Part shown: positions 35,622 through 44,520 of the stretch, piece by piece
Layout: every line of letters starts with the position of its first letter
How positions within the stretch are numbered: position 1 is the first letter of the stretch
Origin: DASVFB01 sp963815965
Lineage (GTDB): Bacteria > Actinomycetota > Thermoleophilia > Gaiellales > Gaiellaceae
Reading direction: 5' to 3'
NCBI GenBank assembly: GCA_963815965.1
Contig: CAWFIT010000011.1
Coordinates: 1-64,000 of the forward strand
DNA: 64,000 bases
Program-made: the position numbers and the translations under genes
Notes under the pieces: model-generated
What the model was told of the DNA's origin: nothing
Databases searched by the model: none
Seen by the model: only the letters and a program-made list of their open reading frames with translations

Positions 35622-36341
35622 ATGCGCGTGCGTTTGGTCACTCACGGCGCGTTGCTCTGCGCGCTCGCGTCGGTCCTCCTCGTGTCGCCCGCCGAAGGCT
35701 CGGCGCAGGCTCGCCGTACGGTCACGATCACGCTCTACGGCAGCGGCAAGGCGTTCTGGAAACTCAACGACAGTAAGGAGACAGGCCGAGTCTCGCTCCG
35801 GTACCGCTGGCACGGCGCACTCACATTCCAAGTCGCGCCGAGTGCTCTCAGGGATCCCAAGCACCGCATGCTCGCCGCCACGAGCACGACGACGCTCATC
35901 GCGTCATGGACCGGGACCTACAGGAACAAGAAGGGCGACGCACTCACGACGTGCCGCTACAGCGGCGCAAAGGTCAAGTCGCGCGTCACGGCGACGCTCA
36001 ATCGAGGCAGAGCCGATAACACGGTCGAGCTCAGGTTCCACCCGAGAGGCGATCGGCACGGCTTCTTCACCGACCGAGGCCACGGCGCCGTCGTGCGCTG
36101 CAGCGCCGGTTACAGGCAGAGCACACCGTCGCACTTCGCGCCGTCATGGTTCTTCCGCGACAACCTCCAGGATCGCGGACGCATGAGCTCGGACAACGCG
36201 GTGATCGTGCTGCCGAGCACGCTTCTGCCGCGCGGCTCAGCGACTGTTGCCTTCCCGAACGAAAAGGGCCACAACGACTCGCCCGCGCTCGGCCACCTTG
36301 CGTGGAGCAACCGGGCCGAGACCGCCGTCCGCGCCGGCTGA
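35622..36341 (+). CDS. Exported protein of unknown function
   Basis: ATG 35622 begins a 239-residue protein with a signal peptide (HGALLCALASVLLVSPAEGS) and a beta-rich mature part (VTITLYGSGKAFWKLNDSKE, TTLIASWTGTYRN, FAPSWFFRDNLQDRGRMSS). Three Cys are present. No family is recognised. It ends at a palindromic hairpin shared with the convergent kinase gene. Confidence 0.7.
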   Translation: MRVRLVTHGALLCALASVLLVSPAEGSAQARRTVTITLYGSGKAFWKLNDSKETGRVSLRYRWHGALTFQVAPSALRDPKHRMLAATSTTTLIASWTGTYRNKKGDALTTCRYSGAKVKSRVTATLNRGRADNTVELRFHPRGDRHGFFTDRGHGAVVRCSAGYRQSTPSHFAPSWFFRDNLQDRGRMSSDNAVIVLPSTLLPRGSATVAFPNEKGHNDSPALGHLAWSNRAETAVRAG

Positions 36342-36342
36342 C

Positions 36343-36367
36343 GGGAGGGCCCGCGCGGGAGCCTCCC
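36343..36367. terminator. Bidirectional hairpin terminator
   Basis: An outer stem GGGAGG/CCTCCC encloses CCCG-CG-CGGG. It lies between convergent stops at 36341 and 36383. Confidence 0.65.
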
Positions 36368-36382
36368 CTCGTCGAACAGGCG

Positions 36383-37819
36383 TTACCGTCGGAAGCCGGA
36401 GTTGCTTCCGTTCAGAAGCGGTAGCGCGATCCGGAACGTCGCGCCCTTGCCAACTTCCGATCGCACCGCAACGGTGCCGCCGTGCGCTTCCGCGACGGCA
36501 GCGACGATCGAAAGACCAAGCCCCACGCCCCCGCTCGCGCGAGACCGTGATTGGTCCGCGCGGTAGAAACGCTCGAACACGCGCTCGAGGCTCTTCTCGC
36601 TCAGCCCGGGACCGGCGTCCTGCACCTCGATCAGCGCGTCGCCGTTGACGTGGCCAACGGTGACATGCACCGGCGTTCCCGGCGGCGTGTGCGCACGGAC
36701 GTTGCTCAGCAGGTTGTCGACGATCTGCCTGAGGCGGTCGTGATCGCCGAGCACGACAGCGTCGTCGGTGTCGAGCTCGATCGGGCGCGCGGGCTCGACC
36801 ATCCTCGCCGTGTCGACGGCTTCGCTCACCACCTCGTCGAGGGGGACCGGCTCGCGCTCGAGCGGACGACCCTCGTCGAGCCGCGCGAGGAGCAGGAGAT
36901 CCTGCACGAGCAGGCTCATCCGTTCCGACTCGCGGGTGATTCCCGTCATCGCGCGCGCGAGGTCGTCGGGCCGGCGATCGGCGCCGCGCGTGAACAGCTC
37001 GGCGTACGCACGCACGGCGGCGAGCGGCGTGCGCAGCTCGTGCGATGCGTCGGCGACGAAACGCCGCAGCTTCCGCTCGGATGCCTCGCGCGCGTTGAAC
37101 GCGGTTTCGATCTGACTGAGCATCGCGTTGAGCGCGAGGCCGAGACGTCCGACCTCCGTTCGCTCCTCCGCACGCTCGACGCGCTTGGATAGGTCGCCGG
37201 AGGCGATCGCGCCCGCGGTCTTCTCGATCGCGCGCAGTGGACGAAGACCCAGGCTGACGACCCACACGCCGATCGCTCCCAGGGCAGCGAGCACGAGGCC
37301 GGTCACGAGCAGCTCGATCATCAGCAGGCGGTGCAGCGTTCCGTCCACGTCGTGCAGCGAGAGCGCCGTAACGACCATCGTGTCGTCGTCTTGCTCGAAG
37401 GCCGCGCGAACGCGGTAGCGGTCGCCGCCGTCCTGCGCCGAGACCGTGAAGTAACGCACGATGTCGAAGCCCTTCTGTGACGCGCCCTTCATCGAGATCG
37501 TGCCGGGCAGTTGCGGCGGCGAGGTCGCCGTCGAGCCGGGAGGGCCCTGCGGCTCGTACGACGCGAGGATCGTCGTGCCGTCGTGCGTGCGGTACTGCGT
37601 GAACGACCGGTTGAAGCCGCCGGGGCCTCCCCCGGCGTCGTGCGGGCCGCCGTGGCCGTAGCTCTGCGGATGATCCGCCTCGAGTGTGTTGTCGACACGC
37701 TGGATCAGGAAGGAACGCAAGGACGTGTAGGTCGCCGCGTCCGCGACGGCGAGCCCTGCCCCAGCGAGGACGAGCACCCCGAGCACGAGCCGCGTGCGCA
37801 GCGACAACCGCGCAAACAT
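36383..37819 (-). CDS. Two-component sensor histidine kinase
   Basis: The 478-residue kinase has a membrane helix at residues 10-30, an extracytoplasmic sensor region of about 140 residues with GHGGPHDAGGGPGG, a second helix (ELLVTGLVLAALGAIGVWVV), a HAMP linker, the H-box VADASHELRTPLA, N-box DNLLSNVRAH, and G1/F/G2 boxes (DAGPGLS, FERFYR, GVGLGLSIV). It lies downstream of its response regulator, 164 bp away. The input signal is unknown. Confidence 0.94.
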   Translation of the reverse strand: MFARLSLRTRLVLGVLVLAGAGLAVADAATYTSLRSFLIQRVDNTLEADHPQSYGHGGPHDAGGGPGGFNRSFTQYRTHDGTTILASYEPQGPPGSTATSPPQLPGTISMKGASQKGFDIVRYFTVSAQDGGDRYRVRAAFEQDDDTMVVTALSLHDVDGTLHRLLMIELLVTGLVLAALGAIGVWVVSLGLRPLRAIEKTAGAIASGDLSKRVERAEERTEVGRLGLALNAMLSQIETAFNAREASERKLRRFVADASHELRTPLAAVRAYAELFTRGADRRPDDLARAMTGITRESERMSLLVQDLLLLARLDEGRPLEREPVPLDEVVSEAVDTARMVEPARPIELDTDDAVVLGDHDRLRQIVDNLLSNVRAHTPPGTPVHVTVGHVNGDALIEVQDAGPGLSEKSLERVFERFYRADQSRSRASGGVGLGLSIVAAVAEAHGGTVAVRSEVGKGATFRIALPLLNGSNSGFRR

Positions 37820-37890
37820 TTAGTGCCCCTTCCGGCAATAGTCAGTGCGCCCCTGGCGGAGCACGAGCCCACCATGCGGCGTCCTCAGTC

Positions 37891-37916
37891 GGCCCGATAT
37901 GTCCGCATATCGGGCC
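37891..37916 (-). promoter_or_regulatory. Intercistronic hairpin between regulator and kinase
   Basis: A perfect 11-bp stem GGCCCGATATG / CATATCGGGCC with a 4-nt loop sits between the regulator stop (37984) and the kinase start (37819). It has no T-tract, so it may lower kinase expression or protect the upstream mRNA. Confidence 0.55.
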
Positions 37917-37983
37917 TCCCTGCGTCCTTGCCTGGCGAGCTCGTGCTGTCGCCAGAAACGCGAGACCATTATCGGAAGGAGCA

Positions 37984-38685
37984 CTACGGCTTTCCGGCTT
38001 CGAGCATGTATCCCGCCTGCCTGACGGTCTTGATCAACGGCGGGCCGGCGGCGTGAAGCTTCCGCCGCAGGTAGCTCACGTACGTCTCGACGACGTTCGA
38101 GTTCCCACCGAAGTCGTAGCGCCAAACGTTCTGGAGGATCTGTCCCTTCGACAGAACGCGGCGCGGGTTCAGCATGAAGTAGCGGAGGAGTGAGAATTCG
38201 GTCGCAGTGAGCGAGATCGGTGTCTCGCCGCGGTGGACTTCGTGGCGCCGCTCGTCGAGGACGAGGTCGGCGAAGCGAAGAACGTCTCCCGGCAGAACGC
38301 CCGCAGTGCGCCGCAGGATCGCCTGGATCCGCGCGACTATCTCGGCGAGGCTGAACGGTTTGGTGACGTAGTCGTCGCCACCGGCGCGCAACGCCTCGAC
38401 CTTGTTCTCCGTCGCGTCCTTCGCCGTGAGGAACAGCACGGCGGTTTTGAAGCCCTGGTCGCGCAAGCGGCGCCCGACCTGAATGCCTTCTATGTCCGGG
38501 AGCATCCAATCGAGCACGACGAGGTCCGGCTCGAAGCGCGCGACGGCGTCGAGTGCGTCGCGACCGTTGTACGCCTCTTCGACCTGATACCCCTCGTAGC
38601 GAAGAGCCGTAGCGACCGCGTCGACGATCGACTGCTCGTCGTCGACGACGAGGATGCGCTGCTCCGGGCTGCCGTTGCCGTTCAT
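37984..38685 (-). CDS. OmpR-family response regulator
   Basis: The receiver domain has the acidic pair VVDDEQ, the phospho-acceptor VLDWMLPD and the Lys in VTKPFS. The C-terminal winged helix has SLTATEFSLLRYFML and NVVETYVSYLRRKLHA. The 233-residue protein starts at ATG 38685; a GTG two codons earlier is also possible. It pairs with the kinase downstream. CTAAG direct repeats upstream may be its own operator. Confidence 0.95.
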   Translation of the reverse strand: MNGNGSPEQRILVVDDEQSIVDAVATALRYEGYQVEEAYNGRDALDAVARFEPDLVVLDWMLPDIEGIQVGRRLRDQGFKTAVLFLTAKDATENKVEALRAGGDDYVTKPFSLAEIVARIQAILRRTAGVLPGDVLRFADLVLDERRHEVHRGETPISLTATEFSLLRYFMLNPRRVLSKGQILQNVWRYDFGGNSNVVETYVSYLRRKLHAAGPPLIKTVRQAGYMLEAGKP

Positions 38686-38752
38686 CGTCACGGAGCAACC
38701 GTCGCAGGCGTTTCTGTGAACTCTCTGAGAACGACCGCTTTCTTTACGAAGG

Positions 38753-38770
38753 TCTTAGACAGCTCTTAGA
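38753..38770 (-). promoter_or_regulatory. Direct repeat upstream of response regulator
   Basis: On the minus strand TCTAAGA occurs twice with an 11-bp period (38770-38764 and 38759-38753), 68-85 bp before the regulator start. The spacing is one helical turn, as for OmpR-family binding sites, and the pattern recurs at 24051-24066. Confidence 0.45.
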
Positions 38771-38781
38771 GCGAGCGCCGC

Positions 38782-40605
38782 TCAGCGGAGCGTGAAGGCG
38801 TAGACGTCGTCGCCCTTGACGACGGGGATGCCGCGGGTCGCGCGACCGCCGGCGTACACCGCGACGTACTGCTGACCGCCGACGCTGTACGTCATCGGCG
38901 GAGCCCCGACACCGGCGTCCGTGTGAAAGCGCCAGAGCTTGGCGCCTGTCGCGGCGTTGTACGCGACGAGGCCGTGGTACATGCCCTGTGGTAGTCCGAC
39001 GAACACGAGCCCGCCCGCCGTCGTCAGCGACCCGCTTTCGCACGAAGCGTCGGTCTGGTTGAACGCCGTCTTCGTGTAGCGGTGCCTCCACGCGATCCTG
39101 TTGCTCGACATGTTCATCGCGGTCAGGGCGCCGGGGATGATTCCCTTGACGTCCGGAAACGACATCTCGACCCCGAGATAGGACCTGCCCGGTGGCGGCG
39201 AGCCCGAGATGGTGCCGACCGCCTTGTAGGCGGATTGCATGTCCCGTGAGCAGACGTAGAGATTGCCCGTCTTCGGGTTGTACGAGGGCGGGCTCCAGGT
39301 GTTGCCGCCGCCCGCACCTGGTGCGGTGGCGGTAAAGCGTCGCTGGTCGAACGGCATGAAGATGCAGCCGAAGCGGAAGGGCCAGCCGTCGGCGGCCCGC
39401 GGCGGGAACGCGCTCGGCTGAGCGCACTGCTCGGAGAAGCTGTCTCCCGCCGGGATCGGCTGCGTTGGCGAGGTGTGCTGGAACGCGCTCTGCGGCACCG
39501 GCTTCTCCTCGATCGGGACAACGGGATTCCCGTTGCGACGATCGAGCTCATACACCCAACCGGTCTTGCACGGCTCGGCGACGACCTTCCGCACGCGGCC
39601 GGCGATTCCCCGCGCGAACAGCACCGTGTTCGAGGAGCAGTCGTAGTCCCAGATGTCGTGGTGGACGACCTGGTAGTGCCACGCATACGCACCCGTCATC
39701 GGGTTGAGCGCCACGAACGACGCCGTGAACAGGTTGTCGCCGGGCCCACGGCTGGACCACGGATACGCGTTCCCCGTCGTGAAGTACAAGAGCCCTGTCT
39801 TCGGGTCGACGCTCGGGGTGTTCCACACGGGCGCGCCACCAGTCTTCCACTCGTCGTTCGGCGGCCACGTCGCCGCCCCGGGCTCGCCGGGAGACGGGAT
39901 CGTGTAGAACCGCCAGACGAGGCGCCCGTTTCGCGCGTCGTAGGCGGTGACGTATCCGCGCGCGCCGAACTCACCGCCGGAGACGCCGACGATGACGAGC
40001 CCGTTGTAGTAGAGCGGCGCCATCGTCATCGTGTATCCGTCCTGCCAGTTGCCGTTCGAAACGCTCCAGACGACCCGACCGGTCCCCTGAGCGAGCGCGA
40101 CGAGCGTCGCGTCGAGTCTCGCGACGTAGACCTTGCCGTCGCCGAGCGCGAGCCCCCGGTTCACCCAGCCGCAGCACACCGTGTTCATCGCCTGCGGCAA
40201 CCCGGCGTCGTACTGCCAGAGGATGGTCCCGTCCGTCGCGTCGAGCGCGAACACGTCGCCGGCGCCGGTGACCATGTACATGATCCCCTCGTAGACGAGC
40301 GGCGTCCCCTCGCCCTTGTACTTCGATCCCGCGCCTGAGCCGTTGAGGTGGACGTGCCACTTCAGCTTGAGCCGGCGCACGTTCGCCTTCGTGACCTCCT
40401 TCAGGCTGGAGTAGCGCGTCTGCCCGTAGTCGCCGCCGTTCGTCGCCCAGTCGGCTCCCGCGGGCGGAACGAGGTCTAGCGGCGCGAACGCCGGCGCGAG
40501 GGGGATTGTCACGGCTGCTCGCGTGGTGCCGCCTGGCCCGTTTGGCGTCGCCGAGGCCGCAGGTACGACGAGCAGCGCCACGAGGAGAGGCAGGGCGCGT
40601 GCCAT
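38782..40605 (-). CDS. Exported PQQ-dependent alcohol-dehydrogenase-like quinoprotein
   Basis: The 607-residue intact protein has a signal peptide (LPLLVALLVVPAASA), the quinoprotein start WATNGGDYGQTRYSSLKEVT, a vicinal disulfide candidate TVCCGWVNR, tryptophan-docking blades (ALDATDGTILWQYDAG, AYDARNGRLVWRFYTI) and the catalytic stretch VVHHDIWDYDCSSN. It fits type I soluble quinoprotein dehydrogenases, though without a fused cytochrome domain. Electrons could pass to cupredoxins or to the cytochrome c lipoprotein at 44.1 kb. ATG 40605 is chosen because the signal peptide follows it. Confidence 0.9.
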   Translation of the reverse strand: MARALPLLVALLVVPAASATPNGPGGTTRAAVTIPLAPAFAPLDLVPPAGADWATNGGDYGQTRYSSLKEVTKANVRRLKLKWHVHLNGSGAGSKYKGEGTPLVYEGIMYMVTGAGDVFALDATDGTILWQYDAGLPQAMNTVCCGWVNRGLALGDGKVYVARLDATLVALAQGTGRVVWSVSNGNWQDGYTMTMAPLYYNGLVIVGVSGGEFGARGYVTAYDARNGRLVWRFYTIPSPGEPGAATWPPNDEWKTGGAPVWNTPSVDPKTGLLYFTTGNAYPWSSRGPGDNLFTASFVALNPMTGAYAWHYQVVHHDIWDYDCSSNTVLFARGIAGRVRKVVAEPCKTGWVYELDRRNGNPVVPIEEKPVPQSAFQHTSPTQPIPAGDSFSEQCAQPSAFPPRAADGWPFRFGCIFMPFDQRRFTATAPGAGGGNTWSPPSYNPKTGNLYVCSRDMQSAYKAVGTISGSPPPGRSYLGVEMSFPDVKGIIPGALTAMNMSSNRIAWRHRYTKTAFNQTDASCESGSLTTAGGLVFVGLPQGMYHGLVAYNAATGAKLWRFHTDAGVGAPPMTYSVGGQQYVAVYAGGRATRGIPVVKGDDVYAFTLR

Positions 40606-40653
40606 GTGCACGGGGGCTAGGCTACTTGGCACGTAACCGCGCGAGGAGGACCG

Positions 40654-41439
40654 ATGGCGAGCTTGTGGCAGCGATTCAGGATGATCTTCGGAGCGAAAGT
40701 GTCGAAGGCGCTCGACCGGGCCGAGGACCCGACGGAGACGCTGGACTACTCGTACGAGCAGCAGGTGACGCTGCTCCAGAACATTAAGCGCGGGATCGCG
40801 GACGTCGTCACCGCGAAGAAGCGGCTGCAGATGCAGCAGACGACGCTCGAGCAGAGCGTCGTCAAGCTCGAGACGCAGGCGCGGCAGGCGGTCGGCGCCG
40901 GGCGCGAGGATCTTGCGCGGCAGGCCCTCGAGCGGAAGTCGGGCGTGCAGCAGCAGCTGCAGGGGCTCGACACCCAGGTCCAGCAACTCGAGGAGCAGCA
41001 GGAGAAGCTCTCCGCGAACGAGAAGGAGCTGTCCGCGCGGATCGAGTCGTTCCGCTCGCAGAAGGAAGTGATGAAGGCGCAGTACTCGGCCGCCGAGGCG
41101 CAGGTGCGGATCGGCGAGGCCGCGACGGGAATCGGCGGCAAGATGGCCGACGCAGGCGCGGCGATCGAGCGCGCGCGGACGAAGACGGAGGAGATGCAGG
41201 CGCGTGCGGGAGCGATGGACGAGCTGATCGCGTCGGGCACGCTGGAGGACTTCACCTCCGACCAGACGCAGCTCGACCGCGAGCTCGCGCAAATGGCGTC
41301 GCAGTCACAGGTCGAGTCCGAGCTCGCGCAGCTGAAGCACGAGGTCAGCCCAGGCGAGGAGCAGAAGCAGCTCGCCGGCGGAGAAGACTCACCGCCGATC
41401 CACGCCGTGCCCTCGGAGGACAAGGCGGAGAATCAGTAA
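40654..41439 (+). CDS. pspA: Phage shock protein A (PspA/IM30)
   Basis: The 261-residue ESCRT-III-like protein starts MASLWQRFRMIFGAKVSKAL with DPTETLDYSYEQQ, then forms long coiled coils through about residue 220 and an acidic tail. It binds stressed membranes. ATG 40654 follows GAGGAGG. It is divergent from the quinoprotein; GCTAGGCTAC at 40617-40626 could be its -10 region. Partner genes pspAB and htpX lie convergent next to it. Confidence 0.94.
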   Translation: MASLWQRFRMIFGAKVSKALDRAEDPTETLDYSYEQQVTLLQNIKRGIADVVTAKKRLQMQQTTLEQSVVKLETQARQAVGAGREDLARQALERKSGVQQQLQGLDTQVQQLEEQQEKLSANEKELSARIESFRSQKEVMKAQYSAAEAQVRIGEAATGIGGKMADAGAAIERARTKTEEMQARAGAMDELIASGTLEDFTSDQTQLDRELAQMASQSQVESELAQLKHEVSPGEEQKQLAGGEDSPPIHAVPSEDKAENQ

Positions 41440-41459
41440 TCACTCGATTTGCGCGCCGT

Positions 41460-42029
41460 TTAGATTGGCGCGTCGTACAGCGCTAGCCACTTCGTCAGGT
41501 CCGGCTCGATCGGAAGCTCCTTCTCGAGCTTCGCCTTGAGCTCGAGCTCTTCCGCGTTGTCGCGCTCCTGCCCGTCGCCCGCCGGGACGAAGGGCCAGAA
41601 CGACTTGGTCTTGAAGCCGTAGACGAAGTAGACGGGATTCTTGCCGCCGGAGAATCGGAACGGCGCCGCGAGTAGCTGCTTGTCGAAGCCCGCGTTGGCC
41701 AGCTCGGAGGCGACGAGGTTCGCCGCGGTGACGAGATCCTCGAGGTCGTCGTCGCGCACGATCAGCCACTCGAAACCGAACGAGTCGGTCGTGCGCTCGA
41801 TCTTCGAGCCGGCGTCTGCGCTCACCGCGTCGAGCAGCTGCTCGAGATCGCTCGCGGCGCGGACGAACTCTCCGGCCGACATCGGCTTGAAGACGACGGC
41901 GGCGACGCCTGCGGTGCGAAGTCCGAGCTCGACCTCGAGAGTGACCCGCGCGGTCGACAGCGCGAACAGACGGTCGCGGGCGACGGAGGCTGCGCGCTTC
42001 CGCCGCCCGAACGGATTCTTCAGCGCCAC
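41460..42029 (-). CDS. pspAB: PspA-associated protein PspAB
   Basis: The 189-residue protein (NPFGRRKRAASVARDRLFAL, GFEWLIVRDDDLEDLVTAAN, FGF-type core FSGGKNPVYFVYGFKTKSFW) matches the PspAB family found with PspA in actinobacteria and archaea. Its role is adaptor-like in the envelope stress response. It follows htpX by 3 bp in the same operon. Confidence 0.85.
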   Translation of the reverse strand: MALKNPFGRRKRAASVARDRLFALSTARVTLEVELGLRTAGVAAVVFKPMSAGEFVRAASDLEQLLDAVSADAGSKIERTTDSFGFEWLIVRDDDLEDLVTAANLVASELANAGFDKQLLAAPFRFSGGKNPVYFVYGFKTKSFWPFVPAGDGQERDNAEELELKAKLEKELPIEPDLTKWLALYDAPI

Positions 42030-42032
42030 TCG

Positions 42033-42944
42033 CTACGCGACTGGCCGGCCCATCTCGCGGGCGATCTCCGCGAGCGCCGCGAGCCGCTTCTCGAGCGGCG
42101 GGTGATCCATGAACAACTCCGAGGTCTTCTCCTTCACGGACGCCGGGATGATGAAGAACGCGTTCATGCCGGAGACCTCGCGCAGGTCGCGCTGAGGAAT
42201 AAGCGCGATCTGGCTCGAGATCTTCTGCAGGGCGCTCATCAGATACTCGGGCGCCCCGGTGATCACCGCTGCGCCGCGGTCGGCCGCGTACTCGCGGTAA
42301 CGCGAGATCGTGCGGATGAGGACCCAGCTGATGATGTACGTGAGCCACGAGACGACGAGCAGAATCAGCCAGATCGGCGGTCCGTTGCTGTCGCGGTCGC
42401 GGCCGCCGCCGAAAAGGCTGCCGTAGAACGCGAAGCGGGTGATCAGCGCCGCCAGCATCGCGAAGAAGCTCGCGAACGTCATCGTGCGCACGTCACGGTT
42501 CTTGACGTGCGTGAGCTCGTGCGCGAGGACGCCCTCGATCTCGCCCTGGTCGAGCCGCCGCATCAGCCCGGTCGTCACGGCGACGACGGCGTGCTTGGGA
42601 TTCCGCCCCGTCGCGAAGGCGTTGGGGACGTCTGTGTCGACGATAGCGACGCGCGGCATCGGCAGCTCGGCCATCGCTGCAAGCCGCTCGACCGTGTCGA
42701 AGAGCTGCGGCGCGTCGGCGCGCTCGATCACCTTCGCACCTGCGGCGCGAAGCGCGAGCTTGTCGGACGTGAAGTACTGGAAGAACGCGATGCCGAAGAT
42801 GATCAGGATCAACGGGACGAGCCCGACGTTCAGGACCGAGAACAGCACGACGGCGAACGTGACGTAAAGCAGTCCCAGCATCGCCGTCGTCGCGAACATC
42901 CGCAGCGTGAGCCCGCGGTCGCGTCCATAAGCCTTGCGTTTCAT
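42033..42944 (-). CDS. htpX: Membrane zinc protease HtpX
   Basis: The 303-residue protein has two N-terminal membrane helices (TTAMLGLLYVTFAVVLFSVL, VPLILIIFGIAFFQYF), the zinc motif HELTH in GVLAHELTHVKNRD, two further helices and the third ligand region YREYAADR. It degrades misfolded membrane proteins. ATG 42944 starts the operon htpX-pspAB, beside pspA. Confidence 0.95.
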   Translation of the reverse strand: MKRKAYGRDRGLTLRMFATTAMLGLLYVTFAVVLFSVLNVGLVPLILIIFGIAFFQYFTSDKLALRAAGAKVIERADAPQLFDTVERLAAMAELPMPRVAIVDTDVPNAFATGRNPKHAVVAVTTGLMRRLDQGEIEGVLAHELTHVKNRDVRTMTFASFFAMLAALITRFAFYGSLFGGGRDRDSNGPPIWLILLVVSWLTYIISWVLIRTISRYREYAADRGAAVITGAPEYLMSALQKISSQIALIPQRDLREVSGMNAFFIIPASVKEKTSELFMDHPPLEKRLAALAEIAREMGRPVA

Positions 42945-42959
42945 CGAAAATCGCTCTCC

Positions 42960-44102
42960 TTGAAGGTGACGCTCCTCATTGTACTTTCGCCGGTGCTGGT
43001 GCTCTGGGCGCTTAACGACAGGGCTACAGCCGCGGTAGGCCTCGTGGCGCCCGGCTTGCACACGATCCAACTGCCCGGCGAGGGGATCGTGATCGACCCG
43101 AACACGCATATCCCTGGGCTGGTCGCGGCGAAGACACTGCGGAGCGAATTGACGGTGAGGGCCGATCCGAGAGCGGCCGCGCACGTCGCCGAGTTGAAGG
43201 CCGACCTGCGGGAGGCGCACGAAGCACGCGCACGGGCGAGCGCCGCGGTCGGCGTCATCCTCGGCCTGCTGGCCCTCCTCGCCGCCGTCATACGCTCGCG
43301 CGTGCTCGCACGCGCCGCCGTTCTGTATGCGCCGGCGGCCATCGCGCTCGGACTCGCCTGGCGCTCGTCCCTCGCGATCGGTTTCGGCGCGCTCGCGCTC
43401 GCGCTTGTCGCAGGCGTCTCGCGACGAGCCTTCGTCCCACTGCTCGTTGTCGTCTTCGCCGGCGCGCTGCTCGTCCTCTGGCAATGGCCTGTGACGAACG
43501 CGCTCGCGACGATCGGCCCGCATCCCGACGGCGGTCATCGCTTCTACGGCGTGACGAATCAGGTGGAGACGATGCTGCTCGCGCCCGCGCTGGCGGGAGG
43601 CCTGGTCGTCGCGCCGCTTGCACTCGTCGCGGTCGGCTGGAGCAAGGCGGGCGCGGACGGCGGCGGTCTCGTCACCTACGCCGCCGGCTACGCGATGCTC
43701 GCGCTCCGCAGGTTCGGGCGGATCACGCCGCGGCGCGTGGCGGTCGCCGTCGCGGTGGTCCTCGCAGGCGGCCTGCTGCTCGTCGCGCTCGACGCCACTA
43801 CGGGCGGCTCGAGCCACGTCACGCATGCGATCGGCGGCGGCCTGCCAGGCGACCTGGCCCACCGTTGGCGCGTGTCCTACGACGGCGCGACCCACAGCGT
43901 CGGCGCCTTCATCATGTTCGCCTCTGGAGTCGCGCTGCTGGTTCTCGTCGCGCTCGTTCGCCCGCGCCCTCCGCTCGTCGATGCGATGCTCCTCGCGATC
44001 GTCGTCTCGTTCATCGTCAACGACACGCCGCAGGACGTCGCGCTCTGGGGAGCGCTCGGCGCGATCTCGCTCCTCGCGTTGGAGCGATCTCGTGTCCGTT
44101 AG
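42960..44102 (+). CDS. Polytopic membrane protein, unknown
   Basis: From TTG 42960 (GTG 42966 is an alternative) about 380 residues form many helices (TLLIVLSPVLVLWALN, AAVGVILGLLALLAAVI, VALLVLVALVRPRP, MLLAIVVSFIVNDTPQDVAL) around an extracytoplasmic loop after helix one. It resembles integral membrane proteins of polysaccharide or lipid handling, but no family is recognised. It is divergent from htpX by 15 bp and is followed at once by the cytochrome c gene. Confidence 0.7.
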   Translation: MKVTLLIVLSPVLVLWALNDRATAAVGLVAPGLHTIQLPGEGIVIDPNTHIPGLVAAKTLRSELTVRADPRAAAHVAELKADLREAHEARARASAAVGVILGLLALLAAVIRSRVLARAAVLYAPAAIALGLAWRSSLAIGFGALALALVAGVSRRAFVPLLVVVFAGALLVLWQWPVTNALATIGPHPDGGHRFYGVTNQVETMLLAPALAGGLVVAPLALVAVGWSKAGADGGGLVTYAAGYAMLALRRFGRITPRRVAVAVAVVLAGGLLLVALDATTGGSSHVTHAIGGGLPGDLAHRWRVSYDGATHSVGAFIMFASGVALLVLVALVRPRPPLVDAMLLAIVVSFIVNDTPQDVALWGALGAISLLALERSRVR

Positions 44103-44115
44103 ACTCGCGCCGCGG

Positions 44116-44520
44116 ATGCGCCGTCTCCTTCCTCTTGCCGCGCTCGCGTTGACGCTCGCCGGCTGCGGCGGCGGCACGGTGGTCACTCCTACCCCGGAGA
44201 CGATTGTCGGCACGGTCGCACAGGGGCCGGCAGGCGCTGCGGCGGGCAAGACCATCTACGACGCGAACGGCTGCGGCGGCTGCCACACGTTCAAGCCCGC
44301 GGGGTCTTCGGGCAAGGTCGGTCCGGATCTCGACAAACTCGCGGCCGACGCGACGAAGGCGAACCGAGGGTCGCTCGAGGCGTACACGCATGAGTCGGTC
44401 GTCGACCCGAACGCGTACGTCGTGGCCGGATTCCCGAAGGGCGTTATGCCGGCGTTCAAGGGCACGCTGACGGACGCGCAGCTCAACGATCTGGTCGCTT
44501 TCCTGACGCAGTCCTCCTGA
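44116..44520 (+). CDS. Cytochrome c lipoprotein
   Basis: The 134-residue protein has a lipobox (ALALTLAGC), the haem motif CGGCH in ANGCGGCHTF, and the axial Met in PKGVMPAFKG, followed by DAQLNDLVAFL. It is a small class I c-type cytochrome fixed to the membrane, able to take electrons from exported dehydrogenases. ATG 44116 lies 13 bp past the upstream stop. Confidence 0.92.
   Translation: MRRLLPLAALALTLAGCGGGTVVTPTPETIVGTVAQGPAGAAAGKTIYDANGCGGCHTFKPAGSSGKVGPDLDKLAADATKANRGSLEAYTHESVVDPNAYVVAGFPKGVMPAFKGTLTDAQLNDLVAFLTQSS

Noticed and set aside
38782..41292. 836-codon frame for the quinoprotein
   Set aside because: The first 229 codons are antisense to pspA; the signal peptide starts at ATG 40605.
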